From the NCBI GenBank assembly GCA_905234265.1, contig CAJOHJ010000003.1:124001-188000 (forward strand): 64,000 bases of DNA. The letters are read 5' to 3'. How positions within the stretch are numbered: the first letter of the stretch is position 1; each line of letters opens with the position of its first letter. A program made the translations under genes and the position numbers. Below the pieces are notes generated by a model. That model was not told the origin of the DNA. It did not search any database and was given only the letters and a program-made list of their open reading frames with translations. The DNA is from an uncultured Prevotella sp. GTDB taxonomy: Bacteria > Bacteroidota > Bacteroidia > Bacteroidales > Bacteroidaceae. Shown in pieces: positions 1 through 8,823 of the stretch.

Positions 1-12
1 AGAAGTAAATTC

Positions 13-915
13 ATGAAAATACGGTCATTTTTCATCGTTTTATCCATATTTTTGCCCTTTTCCGCGCATTCGCAGCAGCTGACATGGAACAAAACCTACC
101 AAGAATACTTCAATACTTACCAGGATGCAGCCATTGAGCAGATGCTGGCCTATGGCATTCCCGCCAGCATCACTCTGGCACAGGGCGTGCTGGAGTCGGG
201 AGCCGGAAAAAGCGAGCTTGCACGCTATGGCAACAACCATTTTGGCATAAAGTGCAACGGATGGACTGGCCGCAAGCAATATCATGACGATGACGCGCGA
301 GGAGAATGCTTCAGGGCATATGACAGCGCCTACGAAAGCTATGTCGACCACTCCAAGTTCCTCAGCGGCAACAAGCGATACAGCAGTCTCTTCCACCTTA
401 AGACCACCGACTACAAGGGATGGGCTAAAGGCCTGAAAGCCTGCGGATATGCAACAAACCCCGTGTATGCTAAGCAGCTTATCAGCATAATAGAACTCTA
501 CGGACTGCACGAACTCGACCATTCGAAAGTCTATAACCGGCGAAATGTCAGGGGATTATCCAATTCTGCTGCAAGAGAAGTTCACGAGTTCAACAGCAAC
601 GAGTACATCATAGCCAAAGAAGGCGACAGCTTCAGCAGTATTGCCGAGGACATGAACATGTCGGCACGTGCGCTTGCACGCATCAATGAAAACAATGTCG
701 ATGCAGCAATCAGCGAGGGCGACTACATCTGGCTGAAAAAGAAACGCCGCCACGCTCCAAAGGAATACAAGAACTGGACACACACCGTCAGTGCCGGCGA
801 GTCAATGTACTCCATTTCACAGCATTACGGCATAAGGCTTAAGAACCTTTACAAAATCAATCATCTTTCGCCCGACGCAGTCATACACGTTGGCGACGCC
901 CTGAAAGTAAGATAA
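13..915 (+). CDS. Secreted glucosaminidase with two LysM domains
   Basis: Predicted exported peptidoglycan hydrolase of 300 residues. A signal peptide (about residues 1-20, ending FSAHSQQ) is followed by a glucosaminidase domain of the FlgJ/LytG type (about 25-165), with the expected catalytic glutamate in GVLESGAGKSELA and the family motif NNHFGIKC. Two LysM modules follow, about 195-245 (starting YIIAKEGDSFSSIA) and 255-300 (THTVSAGESMYSIS), which would hold the enzyme to cell-wall glycan. The domain order is common for Bacteroidetes N-acetylglucosaminidases that trim septal or lateral wall. It is transcribed towards the small minus-strand gene at 959-1399 and shares a terminator with it. 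Family confidence is high; which glycan bond is cut is not shown by sequence. Confidence 0.9.
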   Translation: MKIRSFFIVLSIFLPFSAHSQQLTWNKTYQEYFNTYQDAAIEQMLAYGIPASITLAQGVLESGAGKSELARYGNNHFGIKCNGWTGRKQYHDDDARGECFRAYDSAYESYVDHSKFLSGNKRYSSLFHLKTTDYKGWAKGLKACGYATNPVYAKQLISIIELYGLHELDHSKVYNRRNVRGLSNSAAREVHEFNSNEYIIAKEGDSFSSIAEDMNMSARALARINENNVDAAISEGDYIWLKKKRRHAPKEYKNWTHTVSAGESMYSISQHYGIRLKNLYKINHLSPDAVIHVGDALKVR

Positions 916-920
916 AACAG

Positions 921-955
921 AAATCCCCCGGAAACATCAGGCTTCTGGGGGATTT
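921..955. terminator. Bidirectional terminator hairpin
   Basis: AAATCCCCC at 921-929 pairs with GGGGGATTT at 947-955 around a 17-base loop. The arms end in A/T runs on both strands. It sits between two convergent genes whose stops are at 915 and 959. Confidence 0.75.
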
Positions 956-958
956 ACT

Positions 959-1399
959 TTATTCTTTCATAAGCTTAGCGAAGAAATCGTCCAAATCCTT
1001 GTCAAGACCGGCCATCAGCTCTTCGCTGACAATTACAAGGTCGTCGTCGACAAGATACACCTCCTCAATGCTCTCACCGTCATTGTCTTCAAGCACAAAC
1101 GAGAACGGCTTCATGATGGACATAGCCTCCAGAAGGCTTCGGTTTTTATCCAATGTGTGCCGAAGAATCTTGACAACCTGAGGATAGAAGTTTTCCTCCT
1201 TGTTATCAATCCATTGTTCTATGACACAGCGCGTTATCTCTGCGTCTTCGTCGTCGAAAACTGTCAGGTCGCCCGACTCCTGGCTGATGCGTAGGTGAAT
1301 ATCCGTAAAACGGCATCCGTCTTCTCTTTGTGGAAATTTCTCAGCCACCTTCCTGATGGCCCTCTCTAACTGGCCAACCACCTGTTCGTTTGCATTCAT
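959..1399 (-). CDS. Conserved hypothetical protein, 146 aa
   Basis: Small, acidic, soluble protein without signal peptide or membrane segment. I do not recognise a named domain. The N-terminal half looks helical (VVGQLERAIRKVAEKFP). The middle carries DLTVFDDEDAEI and the C-terminal half is rich in Asp/Glu (YLVDDDLVIVSEELM, LDKDLDDFFAKL). A good sigma-ABfr -7 box lies 30 bases upstream, which supports it as a real, separately expressed gene. It is divergent from the rseC-rnf operon, but nothing in the sequence links the functions. Confidence 0.7.
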   Translation of the reverse strand: MNANEQVVGQLERAIRKVAEKFPQREDGCRFTDIHLRISQESGDLTVFDDEDAEITRCVIEQWIDNKEENFYPQVVKILRHTLDKNRSLLEAMSIMKPFSFVLEDNDGESIEEVYLVDDDLVIVSEELMAGLDKDLDDFFAKLMKE

Positions 1400-1428
1400 A
1401 TTACGCTATGGATTACTTTAATTTCCCA

Positions 1429-1436
1429 CAAAAGTA
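1429..1436 (-). promoter_or_regulatory. Promoter -7 box (TACTTTTG) for the 146-aa gene
   Basis: On the minus strand this reads TACTTTTG, matching the Bacteroidetes TAnnTTTG consensus, 29 bases before the start codon at 1399. The -33 element is poor. Confidence 0.6.
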
Positions 1437-1519
1437 AGAAAAATCACGAAAAACAGCAACATCTATGCATTTTTTTTGAAAATTTTCCTAATTCTTTAAT
1501 TCTAATAATCAATTTTTGT

Positions 1520-1527
1520 TATCTTTG
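1520..1527 (+). promoter_or_regulatory. Promoter -7 box (TATCTTTG) for the rseC-rnf operon
   Basis: TATCTTTG matches TAnnTTTG and is 29 bases before the ATG at 1557. The upstream region is very A/T-rich, but a clear TTTG -33 element at the usual distance is missing. Confidence 0.65.
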
Positions 1528-1556
1528 CATCGAAATAGCAGAGATTTTTGTTATTC

Positions 1557-1976
1557 ATGAGTCACGAAATAAAACACCCTGGAATTGTTGAAAGCGTAGA
1601 AGGCGACTGCGTACATGTACGCATTGTGCAGTCGTCGGCATGCTCAGCGTGCAAGGTAGCAAGCTACTGCAATTCCGCAGAATCAAAGGAAAAAATCATC
1701 GACGTGCAGACGCCCAGTGCATCCCATTACTCGGCAGGCCAGCCGGTAGTGGTTTCCACGTCCGACAGCATGGCTGCCAAGGCTTTGCTGTGGGGTTTCG
1801 GACTGCCATGCATGCTGATGCTGGCAGTTCTCGTTGCCTTTCTGGCCTTTGGGCAGAGCGAGCAGATGTCAGCTGTCGCAGCCATCCTCTCCCTTGCAGT
1901 CTACTACCTGCTGTTGCGGCTTGTCCGCGGCAAGATAGCACGCCAGCTGACGTTTTCTATTGAAGAAGTACAATAA
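1557..1976 (+). CDS. rseC: RseC/SoxR-reducing-system family membrane protein
   Basis: About 139 residues. The N-terminal cysteine-containing part (VHVRIVQSSACSACKVASYC, with C-x2-C and a further Cys) is followed by two membrane segments (about 80-98 and 105-125). This is the RseC/RsxC-associated architecture. In Bacteroidetes this gene commonly heads the rnf operon, and here it precedes rnfB by 42 bases in the same direction. The family is thought to help maintain redox state or assemble membrane redox complexes; the exact role is not settled. The ATG at 1557 was chosen over an in-frame TTG at 1548 because the ATG fits the family start better. Confidence 0.85.
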   Translation: MSHEIKHPGIVESVEGDCVHVRIVQSSACSACKVASYCNSAESKEKIIDVQTPSASHYSAGQPVVVSTSDSMAAKALLWGFGLPCMLMLAVLVAFLAFGQSEQMSAVAAILSLAVYYLLLRLVRGKIARQLTFSIEEVQ

Positions 1977-2018
1977 ACAAAATTAATATACTAAAACAAA
2001 CAAAACAAAATTAACTTT

Positions 2019-2984
2019 ATGAATTTCATTTTGATTGCAGTATTAGTATTAGGCGCCATCGGACTTATTGCGGCGCTTGTACTGTACGTCTGCTCCAAGA
2101 AATTCGCCGTCTACGAAGACCCACGCATTGCCCAGGTGACTGAAAACCTGCCTGGTGCCAACTGCGGCGGATGCGGATTTGCCGGATGCGGAGGTTTGGC
2201 AGATGCTCTCGTCAAGGGCGCTGACGCCGGTAGCCTTGAGGGGCTTGCATGTCCTGTTGGAGGACAGGAAGTAATGAGTAAGGTTGCCGACCTGTTAGGT
2301 ATGGCTATTGCCAACGGCGAACCAAAGGTGGCGGTAGTACGTTGCAACGGTACTTGTGCCTTGCGGCCGAAAATTGCCGAGTACAACGGCTTGCGCAGTT
2401 GCGCAGCCATGAACTCCTGCGGTGCCGGCGAGACTGCCTGCGGCTTTGGATGTCTGGGCTGCGGCGACTGCGTGGCAGCCTGCCAGTTCGACGCCATCCA
2501 CATGAATGCCGAGACTGGTCTTCCCGAAGTTGACGAAGAGAAGTGTGTGGCTTGCGGAGCCTGCGTAAAGGCCTGCCCACGCAACATCATCGAACTTCGC
2601 AAGAAGGGGCCAAAGGGCCGTCGCGTGTTCGTTTCCTGCGTCAACAAGGACAAGGGTCCTGTGGCCATGAAGGCCTGCAAGGCCGCCTGCATAGGCTGTG
2701 GCAAGTGCGAGAAGGAGTGTAACTTCGGTGCCATCACCATTGAGAACAACGTCAGCTACATTGACCACGAGAAGTGCCGTCTCTGCCGCAAGTGCGTCGT
2801 AGTTTGCCCCACCAAGGCAATACACGATGTCAACTTCCCCACTCCACCGCCAGCTCCAAAGCCAAAGGAGACTGCGCCAAAGGCTGAGGCGCCAAAGGCT
2901 GAAGCGCCCAAAACTGAGGCTCCCAAGGCCGAGGCAAAGGCAAATAATGTTGAACCAGAAGTAAAGAAGGAGGAAAAAGCATGA
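2019..2984 (+). CDS. rnfB: Rnf complex subunit B, multi-cluster ferredoxin protein
   Basis: 321-residue entry subunit of the Rnf ferredoxin:NAD oxidoreductase. One N-terminal membrane helix (residues 4-26) is followed by a [4Fe-4S] domain with CGGCGFAGC and a later Cys (about 48-80). Then come several ferredoxin-type motifs: CLGCGDCVAAC, CVACGACVKAC, CIGCGKCEKEC and CRLCRKCVVVC, between about 145 and 270. The last 45 residues form an Ala/Pro/Lys/Glu tail with five-residue APKAE-type repeats. The stop overlaps the rnfC start by four bases (ATGA), so translation is probably coupled. The protein takes electrons from reduced ferredoxin on the cytoplasmic side and passes them towards RnfC or the flavin subunits. 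Confidence 0.97.
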   Translation: MNFILIAVLVLGAIGLIAALVLYVCSKKFAVYEDPRIAQVTENLPGANCGGCGFAGCGGLADALVKGADAGSLEGLACPVGGQEVMSKVADLLGMAIANGEPKVAVVRCNGTCALRPKIAEYNGLRSCAAMNSCGAGETACGFGCLGCGDCVAACQFDAIHMNAETGLPEVDEEKCVACGACVKACPRNIIELRKKGPKGRRVFVSCVNKDKGPVAMKACKAACIGCGKCEKECNFGAITIENNVSYIDHEKCRLCRKCVVVCPTKAIHDVNFPTPPPAPKPKETAPKAEAPKAEAPKTEAPKAEAKANNVEPEVKKEEKA

Positions 2985-4348
2985 ACATCAGAACATTTCG
3001 CATAGGTGGCATACACCCCGAGGAGAACAAGCTTACCCACGAGGTACCTACCAAGGTTGCAGCCTTGCCAAAGCAGGCCATCTTCCCTCTTTCCCAGCAT
3101 ATTGGCGCCCCTGCCAAGCCTGTCGTCAAGAAAGGCGACAAGGTCAAGGTAGGCACCATGATTGCCGAGGCCGGCGGTTTCGTCTCTGCCCCAATATATT
3201 CTTCTGTCAGCGGAACAGTGCTGAAAATTGACACCGCCATCGACGCCACAGGCTACCGCAAGCCGGTGATTATCATCAGCGTTGAGGGCGACGAGTGGGA
3301 AGAAAGCATCGACCGCTCGGACAAGTTAGAGACTGTCAAGGCTCACCCGGAGCTTACTCCAGAAGAGATTGTGGAGCGCATCAAGACTGCTGGCGTTGTC
3401 GGCATGGGCGGTGCCTGCTTCCCGACATTCATCAAGCTGTGTCCTCCGCCTACAGCAAAGGCAGAATGTGTCATCATCAACGCCGTAGAGTGCGAGCCGT
3501 ACATCACAGCTGACTTCCGTCTGATGATGGAACATGCCGATGAAATCATCGTCGGCCTTGAGCTGCTCATGAAGGCCGCTAAGGTTACACGCGGATACAT
3601 CGGCATAGAAACCAACAAGATGCCGGCCATCGAATTACTCACTGCCAAGTGTGCCGAAGCCTTTGCCAACAGCGAATACACCGTAGAGGTTGTCCCCTTG
3701 AAGCAGCGCTACCCACAGGGTGGTGAAAAGCAGCTTGTCGACGCCGTAATCCGCCGTCAGGTGCCTGCTCCCCCGGCAATCCCCGTCAATGTCGGCGCCA
3801 TAGTCCAGAACGTTGGCACAGCCTATGCCGTTTATGAGGCCGTCATGAAACGCAAGCCTCTGTTTGAGCGCTACACGACCGTCACCGGCAAGAAGATAGC
3901 AAATCCAGGCAACTTCCTCGTCCGCATGGGAACGCCTATGCAAGACCTCATTGAGGCCTGCGGCGGAATGCCTGACGGAGACAACAAGCTGCTTGCTGGC
4001 GGTCCTATGATGGGCAAGGCTCTCACATCCACAGAAGTCCCCATCTGCAAGGGCACCAACTCCGTAACCATCATTTCCGGCGACGAAGCCGTCCGCAAGG
4101 AGCCAAACCCATGCATTCGCTGCGCTAAGTGCGTGTCAGCATGCCCGATGGGCCTTGAGCCTTACCTGCTGGCCAAGCTTGCTGCCGTGAAGAACTGGGA
4201 GCGTGCCGAACGCGAAGAGGTTGTCAGCTGCATAGAGTGCGGTTCGTGCCAGTTCACCTGCCCGGCCCACCGTCCGCTGCTCGACAACATCCGTCTTGCA
4301 AAGTCCACGGTCATGGGCATTATCCGCAGCCGTGCGGCCAAGAAATAG
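2981..4348 (+). CDS. rnfC: Rnf complex subunit C, NADH-binding
   Basis: 455 residues, the peripheral NAD(H)/FMN-binding subunit. It has the N-terminal RnfC barrel (GKGDKVKVGTMIAEAGGFV-like region around 45-65), the nucleotide-binding GMGGACFPTFIKL at about 140, and two [4Fe-4S] motifs near the C-terminus (CIRCAKCVSACP and CIECGSCQFTCP, about 375-425). It overlaps rnfB by four bases. After rnfC there is a 99-base gap before rnfD, the longest gap within the operon, with a short GC-rich stem (CCCTC/GAGGG) but no convincing promoter. Confidence 0.97.
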   Translation: MNIRTFRIGGIHPEENKLTHEVPTKVAALPKQAIFPLSQHIGAPAKPVVKKGDKVKVGTMIAEAGGFVSAPIYSSVSGTVLKIDTAIDATGYRKPVIIISVEGDEWEESIDRSDKLETVKAHPELTPEEIVERIKTAGVVGMGGACFPTFIKLCPPPTAKAECVIINAVECEPYITADFRLMMEHADEIIVGLELLMKAAKVTRGYIGIETNKMPAIELLTAKCAEAFANSEYTVEVVPLKQRYPQGGEKQLVDAVIRRQVPAPPAIPVNVGAIVQNVGTAYAVYEAVMKRKPLFERYTTVTGKKIANPGNFLVRMGTPMQDLIEACGGMPDGDNKLLAGGPMMGKALTSTEVPICKGTNSVTIISGDEAVRKEPNPCIRCAKCVSACPMGLEPYLLAKLAAVKNWERAEREEVVSCIECGSCQFTCPAHRPLLDNIRLAKSTVMGIIRSRAAKK

Positions 4349-4447
4349 AGCAATAGTAATAATAATATGTATAACTAATAATAAAAGGAGCACCCTGTAA
4401 GTAATTAGACATCCCTCTGTTTGGGAGGGCTTGGGTGAGCTTTCAAT

Positions 4448-5446
4448 ATGAGTAAATTAATAGTTTCACTATCGCCACATGCACACGGTACAGACACTGT
4501 CGAGCGCAACATGTACGGTGTAATCATCGCCCTGTTGCCTGCACTGCTGGTGTCGTTTTATTTCTTTGGCCTTGGTTCGGCCATAGTGTGTGCAACAAGC
4601 GTTGCGGCCTGCGTACTTTTTGAGTGGGCCATCAATAAATTCATGCTCAAGAACGAGCGTACCACCATCTGCGACGGCTCGGCCGTCCTTACCGGCCTTC
4701 TGCTTGGCTTCAACATGCCCAGCAACCTGCCACTCTGGATTATCATCATCGGCGCACTGTTTGCCATCGGCCTTGGCAAGATGCCTTTCGGCGGCCTTGG
4801 CAACAACCTGTTCAATCCAGCCCTTGTGGGACGTGCCGCACTGCTGGTGGCCTTCCCTGCACAGATGACCACATGGCCGAAGGTTGGCCAGCTGACATCT
4901 TATCTTGACGCAGAGACAGGAGCCACTCCGCTGGCCATCATGAAGCAGGCCATCAAGAGCGGCGACGCCTCTGTGCTTGACCAGCTGCCGTCATCGCTCG
5001 ACCTCTTCCTCGGCAACCATCCCGACGGAGCGGGTGCCGTAGGTGAAATCTGCGCCATAGCACTGCTGCTTGGCCTTGCCTACATGCTGTGGAAGAAAAT
5101 CATTACATGGCACATCCCCATGAGCATCATTGGCACAGTGTTCGTGCTGGCAGCCATCATGCATGCTGCCAACCCAGTCTATGCCGACCCATTCAGCGTG
5201 ATTTTCAGCGGCGGCCTCATGCTCGGTGCCATCTTCATGGCTACCGACTACGTCACCTCGCCGATGACCGCCAAGGGACAGCTCATCTACGGCGTAGCCA
5301 TCGGCGTGCTGACAATAGTCATCCGCAACTGGGGCGCCTATCCAGAGGGCATGTCGTTTGCCATTCTCATCATGAACGCCTTCACACCTCTTATTAATAA
5401 TTATGTGAAGCCAAAGCGCTTCGGTGAAGTTCCAGCTTCTAAATAA
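4448..5446 (+). CDS. rnfD: Rnf complex subunit D, flavinylated membrane subunit
   Basis: 332 residues, a polytopic membrane protein of the NqrB/RnfD family with about nine hydrophobic helices. The motif MATDYVTSPMTAKGQ (about 263-277) matches the place where RnfD carries a threonine-linked FMN through a phosphoester bond. RnfD is part of the membrane electron path coupled to ion transport. The FMN would be attached by ApbE, for which I see no gene in this window. Confidence 0.96.
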   Translation: MSKLIVSLSPHAHGTDTVERNMYGVIIALLPALLVSFYFFGLGSAIVCATSVAACVLFEWAINKFMLKNERTTICDGSAVLTGLLLGFNMPSNLPLWIIIIGALFAIGLGKMPFGGLGNNLFNPALVGRAALLVAFPAQMTTWPKVGQLTSYLDAETGATPLAIMKQAIKSGDASVLDQLPSSLDLFLGNHPDGAGAVGEICAIALLLGLAYMLWKKIITWHIPMSIIGTVFVLAAIMHAANPVYADPFSVIFSGGLMLGAIFMATDYVTSPMTAKGQLIYGVAIGVLTIVIRNWGAYPEGMSFAILIMNAFTPLINNYVKPKRFGEVPASK

Positions 5447-5488
5447 CGAATAATTGAAAAATCAACGAATTGAAAAATTGAAGTAATT

Positions 5489-6151
5489 ATGAAGAAGTTA
5501 GAATCATCATTGACAAATATGGTACTCGTGCTGACAGGCGTAGCCGTCATCATGGGTGGAATACTGGCCTACGTCAACCACCTCACCGAGGGTCCCATCA
5601 AAGAACAGAAAGACAAGGCCCTTGCCGACGGCATCAAGGCCGTCATGGTATGCGACGACCTGGTTGTATCCAAGACCGACGAAGTGAGGCAGAACGACGC
5701 CAAGGGCAAGGAAATGGTATACACCATCTATCAAGTCAAGGACGCAAAGGGACAGGATCTCGGAGCTGCCGTTGAGTCTACGACAATGGGCTTCGGCGGC
5801 GACCTGAAGGTTCTTGTCGGCTTCGACCCCGAAGGCAAAATCCTTGGCTACACACTCCTTGAACATGCTGAAACTCCAGGCCTTGGCGCTAAGGCTGACA
5901 AATGGTTCCAGAAGGGCGAAAAGGGCGACATCATCGGCAAGTCGCCAGCAGAGGCTCTGACGGTATCGAAAGACGGTGGACAGGTAGACGCCATCACGGC
6001 ATCCACCATCACCAGTCGCGCATTCCTGCTTGCAGTCAACAATGCATACGCTGCCTACAAGGCTACTCCCATCGACGGTGAGAGCGGAGCCACCAAGCAA
6101 GCCACTGCAGCAGAGGGTGAGACTTCTGACGCCTGCAAGACTGAGGAATAA
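5489..6151 (+). CDS. rnfG: Rnf complex subunit G, flavinylated
   Basis: 220 residues with one N-terminal membrane helix (about 9-28) and an outward FMN-binding domain. The sequence DAITASTITS contains the expected flavinylation site, with Thr173 the likely FMN-bearing residue by family analogy (consensus S/T-G/A-A/S-T). The last 30 residues are a low-complexity Ala/Thr/Glu tail. It sits 42 bases after rnfD and 42 before rnfE. Confidence 0.95.
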   Translation: MKKLESSLTNMVLVLTGVAVIMGGILAYVNHLTEGPIKEQKDKALADGIKAVMVCDDLVVSKTDEVRQNDAKGKEMVYTIYQVKDAKGQDLGAAVESTTMGFGGDLKVLVGFDPEGKILGYTLLEHAETPGLGAKADKWFQKGEKGDIIGKSPAEALTVSKDGGQVDAITASTITSRAFLLAVNNAYAAYKATPIDGESGATKQATAAEGETSDACKTEE

Positions 6152-6193
6152 TCAGCAGAATGTTAAAACAGTAACACAGAAAAGAAAGTAACT

Positions 6194-6778
6194 ATGAATT
6201 ACGCAGATATCATAAAAAACGGCATTATCAAGGAGAACCCGACCTTCGTCCTGATGCTTGGCATGTGTCCTACGCTTGCCACCACGACATCGGCCATCAA
6301 CGGCATGTCAATGGGCCTGGCAACAATGGCAGTGCTCATCTGCACCAACTTTGTCATCTCCTGCCTGAAGTCGGTAACCCCCGACAAGGTACGCATCCCC
6401 GTGTTCATCGTAGTCATCGCAGCCTTCGTAACCATTCTACAGCTGGTCATCAAGGCTTACCTGCCTGACATCGACAAGGCACTGGGACTCTTCATACCAC
6501 TGATAGTCGTCAACTGCATCATCCTCGGCCGCGCAGAGGCCTTTGCAGCCAAGAACACCCCAGTGGCATCACTCTTCGACGGCATCGGCATCGGCCTCGG
6601 CTTCACCCTGGGTCTCACACTGCTGGGAAGCTGCCGCGAAGTGCTTGGCTCTGGTTCCTTCTTCGGCATCTCCCTGCTGCCAGAGACCTACAACATCCTG
6701 TTGTTCGTCCTGCCTCCAGGCGCATTCATCATGCTGGGCTTCCTCATTGCGATAGTCAATAAGATTCGCAAGGTGTAA
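6194..6778 (+). CDS. rnfE: Rnf complex subunit E
   Basis: 194 residues, six predicted membrane helices, RnfA/RnfE/NqrD/E family. Typical sequences are LVLMLGMCPTLATTTSAINGMSMG near the N-terminus (split here as MLGMCPTLA and INGMSMG) and IVVNCIILGRAEAFA in the middle. RnfE and RnfA are inverted homologues that together hold an intramembrane [2Fe-2S] cluster in related complexes; the conserved cysteines in GMCP and VNCI fit that role. Confidence 0.96.
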   Translation: MNYADIIKNGIIKENPTFVLMLGMCPTLATTTSAINGMSMGLATMAVLICTNFVISCLKSVTPDKVRIPVFIVVIAAFVTILQLVIKAYLPDIDKALGLFIPLIVVNCIILGRAEAFAAKNTPVASLFDGIGIGLGFTLGLTLLGSCREVLGSGSFFGISLLPETYNILLFVLPPGAFIMLGFLIAIVNKIRKV

Positions 6779-6817
6779 GTATTTGTAATTGTAAATCGTC
6801 AAATTGTAAATTGCATT

Positions 6818-7420
6818 ATGGAATACGTATTGATATTCATATCGGCGATATTCGTCAACAACATCATCCTGTCGCAGTTCCTCGGCATCTGCCCGTTCCT
6901 CGGCGTCTCCAAGAAGATTGACACCTCCCTGGGCATGTCGGCTGCCGTAGCCTTTGTGCTTACACTGGCAACCATCGTCACATGGTGTGTCCAGACGTTC
7001 GTACTCGACGCCTTCGGACTGCAGTATCTGCAGACCATCGCCTTCATCCTCGTCATCGCCGCACTTGTGCAGATGGTTGAGATTGTGCTGAAGAAAGTCT
7101 CTCCTGCACTCTATCAGGCACTGGGCATCTTCCTGCCGCTGATTACCACCAACTGTGCCGTCCTTGGCGTAGCCATCCTGGTAATCCAGAAAGACTTCAA
7201 CCTGCTGCAGTCCGTCGTCTACGCCTTCTCGACAGCCATCGGCTTCGGCCTTGCCCTGACGGTGTTTGCCGGCATGCGCGAGCAGCTGGAGCTGGTCAAC
7301 ATTCCAAAGGGCATGCGCGGCATGGCCATCGTAATGCTTTCGGCAGGCCTTCTGTCGCTGGCATTCATGGGCTTCTCCGGAGTTGACGGAGGCCTCCGCA
7401 CTCTCTTCGGATTAGACTAA
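6818..7420 (+). CDS. rnfA: Rnf complex subunit A
   Basis: 200 residues, six predicted membrane helices. Family motifs are NNIILSQFLGICPFLGVS near the start and PLITTNCAVLGVAIL in the middle. The two cysteines (GICP and TTNC) correspond to those of RnfE. It is the last gene of the operon. A strong hairpin follows 19 bases after the stop, and beyond that a 21-base tandem repeat array. Confidence 0.97.
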   Translation: MEYVLIFISAIFVNNIILSQFLGICPFLGVSKKIDTSLGMSAAVAFVLTLATIVTWCVQTFVLDAFGLQYLQTIAFILVIAALVQMVEIVLKKVSPALYQALGIFLPLITTNCAVLGVAILVIQKDFNLLQSVVYAFSTAIGFGLALTVFAGMREQLELVNIPKGMRGMAIVMLSAGLLSLAFMGFSGVDGGLRTLFGLD

Positions 7421-7439
7421 TCACACAAGCATCCACCTC

Positions 7440-7489
7440 AGTGCCACGGAAGCACAGAAGCCATCAAGGCTCTGCCCTTCCGTGGCACT
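7440..7489 (+). terminator. Terminator hairpin after rnfA
   Basis: AGTGCCACGGAAG at 7440-7452 pairs perfectly with CTTCCGTGGCACT at 7477-7489, a 13-base stem with a 24-base loop. It is followed by GCTGTTTATATC, a weak T tract. The position directly after the operon supports termination or mRNA 3'-end protection. Confidence 0.8.
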
Positions 7490-7585
7490 GCTGTTTATAT
7501 CTTCGTAAGATAATTTCGTAACATGCAGAGATAATTTCGTAACTCATTGAGATAATTCCGTAACTCGCAGAAATAATTTATTATC
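7488..7585 (+). repeat. 21-base tandem array, GATAATT family (array A)
   Basis: Three contiguous 21-base units start at 7509, 7530 and 7551, each beginning GATAATT (the first continues TCGTAACATG). A degenerate unit precedes them (ending ATATCTTCGTAA) and a partial one follows at 7572. There are no spacers. The array begins right after the rnfA terminator and ends 40 bases before the next promoter. Confidence 0.9.
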
Positions 7586-7624
7586 TTTTCACAATAGCGA
7601 AGAAACAAAAAGCATTTTTTTGTT

Positions 7625-7632
7625 TACCTTTG
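7625..7632 (+). promoter_or_regulatory. Promoter -7 box (TACCTTTG) for the glycosyltransferase
   Basis: TACCTTTG ends only eight bases before the ATG at 7641, so the transcript would have almost no 5' leader. The box lies inside the reading frame if the upstream in-frame TTG at 7620 is used, which argues against that TTG. Confidence 0.65.
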
Positions 7633-7640
7633 CAACATAT

Positions 7641-8816
7641 ATGAATATACTATTCGACTTTGTAACGCTTTCGCGCAGGACTGGAGCTGGCGAATATGTC
7701 CGCTGCGTTTTCCTGCACCTGTTGGAGTCTGTCAGCAGACAGCAGCCGACCGACGTGCATCTGCATGTCGTCTGGGACTCGGCAAGGGGCTGTGCCTACG
7801 ATGACATGGCAAGCATAGTTGCCGACCCGGCGCTGGCCATCAAGCGGCACGACATCCACAGCAAGGCAATTACCGCCATCGTCGACGAACACCACATAGA
7901 CACATTCTTCATTGGCTGCGCCCAGTATCTTGGCATCTACAATGACGTGTCACGTCTGCACTGCAGAGTCATCTGTGTCATTCACGACCTCTGCTATGAG
8001 GAAATGCAGCGTGAAAACCTTGATCTATACTATAAATCGCTTACAAAGTCTACGGCAAGCTTTGTCAACTGGCTGCTTTTCCATCGCAACAAGTGGCTGC
8101 GTAAGAATAATTTCATGCCTCCAGTGGTCGAAATGCTCCATCAGAACGGCAATGCCACAGTAATTGCCGTCTCTGAATATACCAAGCACTCCATAATGTA
8201 CAGCTACGACATTCCAGAAAATAGGATAAAGGTGCTGTACAGCCCAGAACGCGTCTACCAGACAGCCAAGGGTGATGTCGGTGAGTCTCTGCGCAATATT
8301 TTCAGCAGCAACAGCAAGGTTTTCCTGCTCTTGGGCGCACAATACGACCTGAAAAACTCCCGAAAAGCCATCAATGCCTTTGCCCACTACTCACGGCAAC
8401 ATCCCGATGCCGCACTGCTGACCGTCGGCTACAGGGGCGCGCCACGTTTTGCTGCACACCACGTGCTGCCATTCCTAAGCGACAGCGAACTGCAATATGC
8501 CTATAAGTCGTGCCATGCACTCATCTACCCTTCCTACTTCGAGGGCTTCGGCTATCCGCCAATAGAGGCCATGCATTTCGGAAAGCCGGTAATAGCCACA
8601 AATATCGGCGCAGTACGCGAAATACTGGAAATTGCCCCCCCCATTTTCTTCTGCCCGTTCTTCGAGACAGACATCTACCAGGCTCTCTGCCGCTTCGACG
8701 CCATGGACTATGCGGCACTCTGCCGACAGTCAAGGGAAGCATACACAAGGATTGCCGCGCGCCAGGCAAAAGACCTGGACACTATCACAGAATTAATAAT
8801 GTCAAAAACAGAATAA
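7641..8816 (+). CDS. Glycosyltransferase, GT4-like, 391 aa
   Basis: Soluble GT-B fold glycosyltransferase. The C-terminal nucleotide-sugar domain has the family signature YFEGFGYPPIEAMHFGKPVI (an E-x7-E pattern), followed by ATNIGAVREI. The N-terminal acceptor domain carries VIAVSEYTKHSI at mid-length, typical of GT4 retaining enzymes. Donor and acceptor cannot be told from the sequence; capsule, O-antigen or exopolysaccharide are plausible. The start at 7641 was chosen because the promoter -7 box sits just before it. The next gene (GH51) begins eight bases after its stop, so the two may be co-transcribed although their functions differ. Confidence 0.85.
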   Translation: MNILFDFVTLSRRTGAGEYVRCVFLHLLESVSRQQPTDVHLHVVWDSARGCAYDDMASIVADPALAIKRHDIHSKAITAIVDEHHIDTFFIGCAQYLGIYNDVSRLHCRVICVIHDLCYEEMQRENLDLYYKSLTKSTASFVNWLLFHRNKWLRKNNFMPPVVEMLHQNGNATVIAVSEYTKHSIMYSYDIPENRIKVLYSPERVYQTAKGDVGESLRNIFSSNSKVFLLLGAQYDLKNSRKAINAFAHYSRQHPDAALLTVGYRGAPRFAAHHVLPFLSDSELQYAYKSCHALIYPSYFEGFGYPPIEAMHFGKPVIATNIGAVREILEIAPPIFFCPFFETDIYQALCRFDAMDYAALCRQSREAYTRIAARQAKDLDTITELIMSKTE

Positions 8817-8823
8817 CAGAAAC

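Noticed and set aside
1548..1556. TTG start for rseC
   Set aside because: The ATG three codons later fits the family start and the codon preference.
4349..4447. rnfC-rnfD gap as a riboswitch or separate promoter
   Set aside because: Only a five-base stem and no TAnnTTTG box found; probably an ordinary operon spacer.
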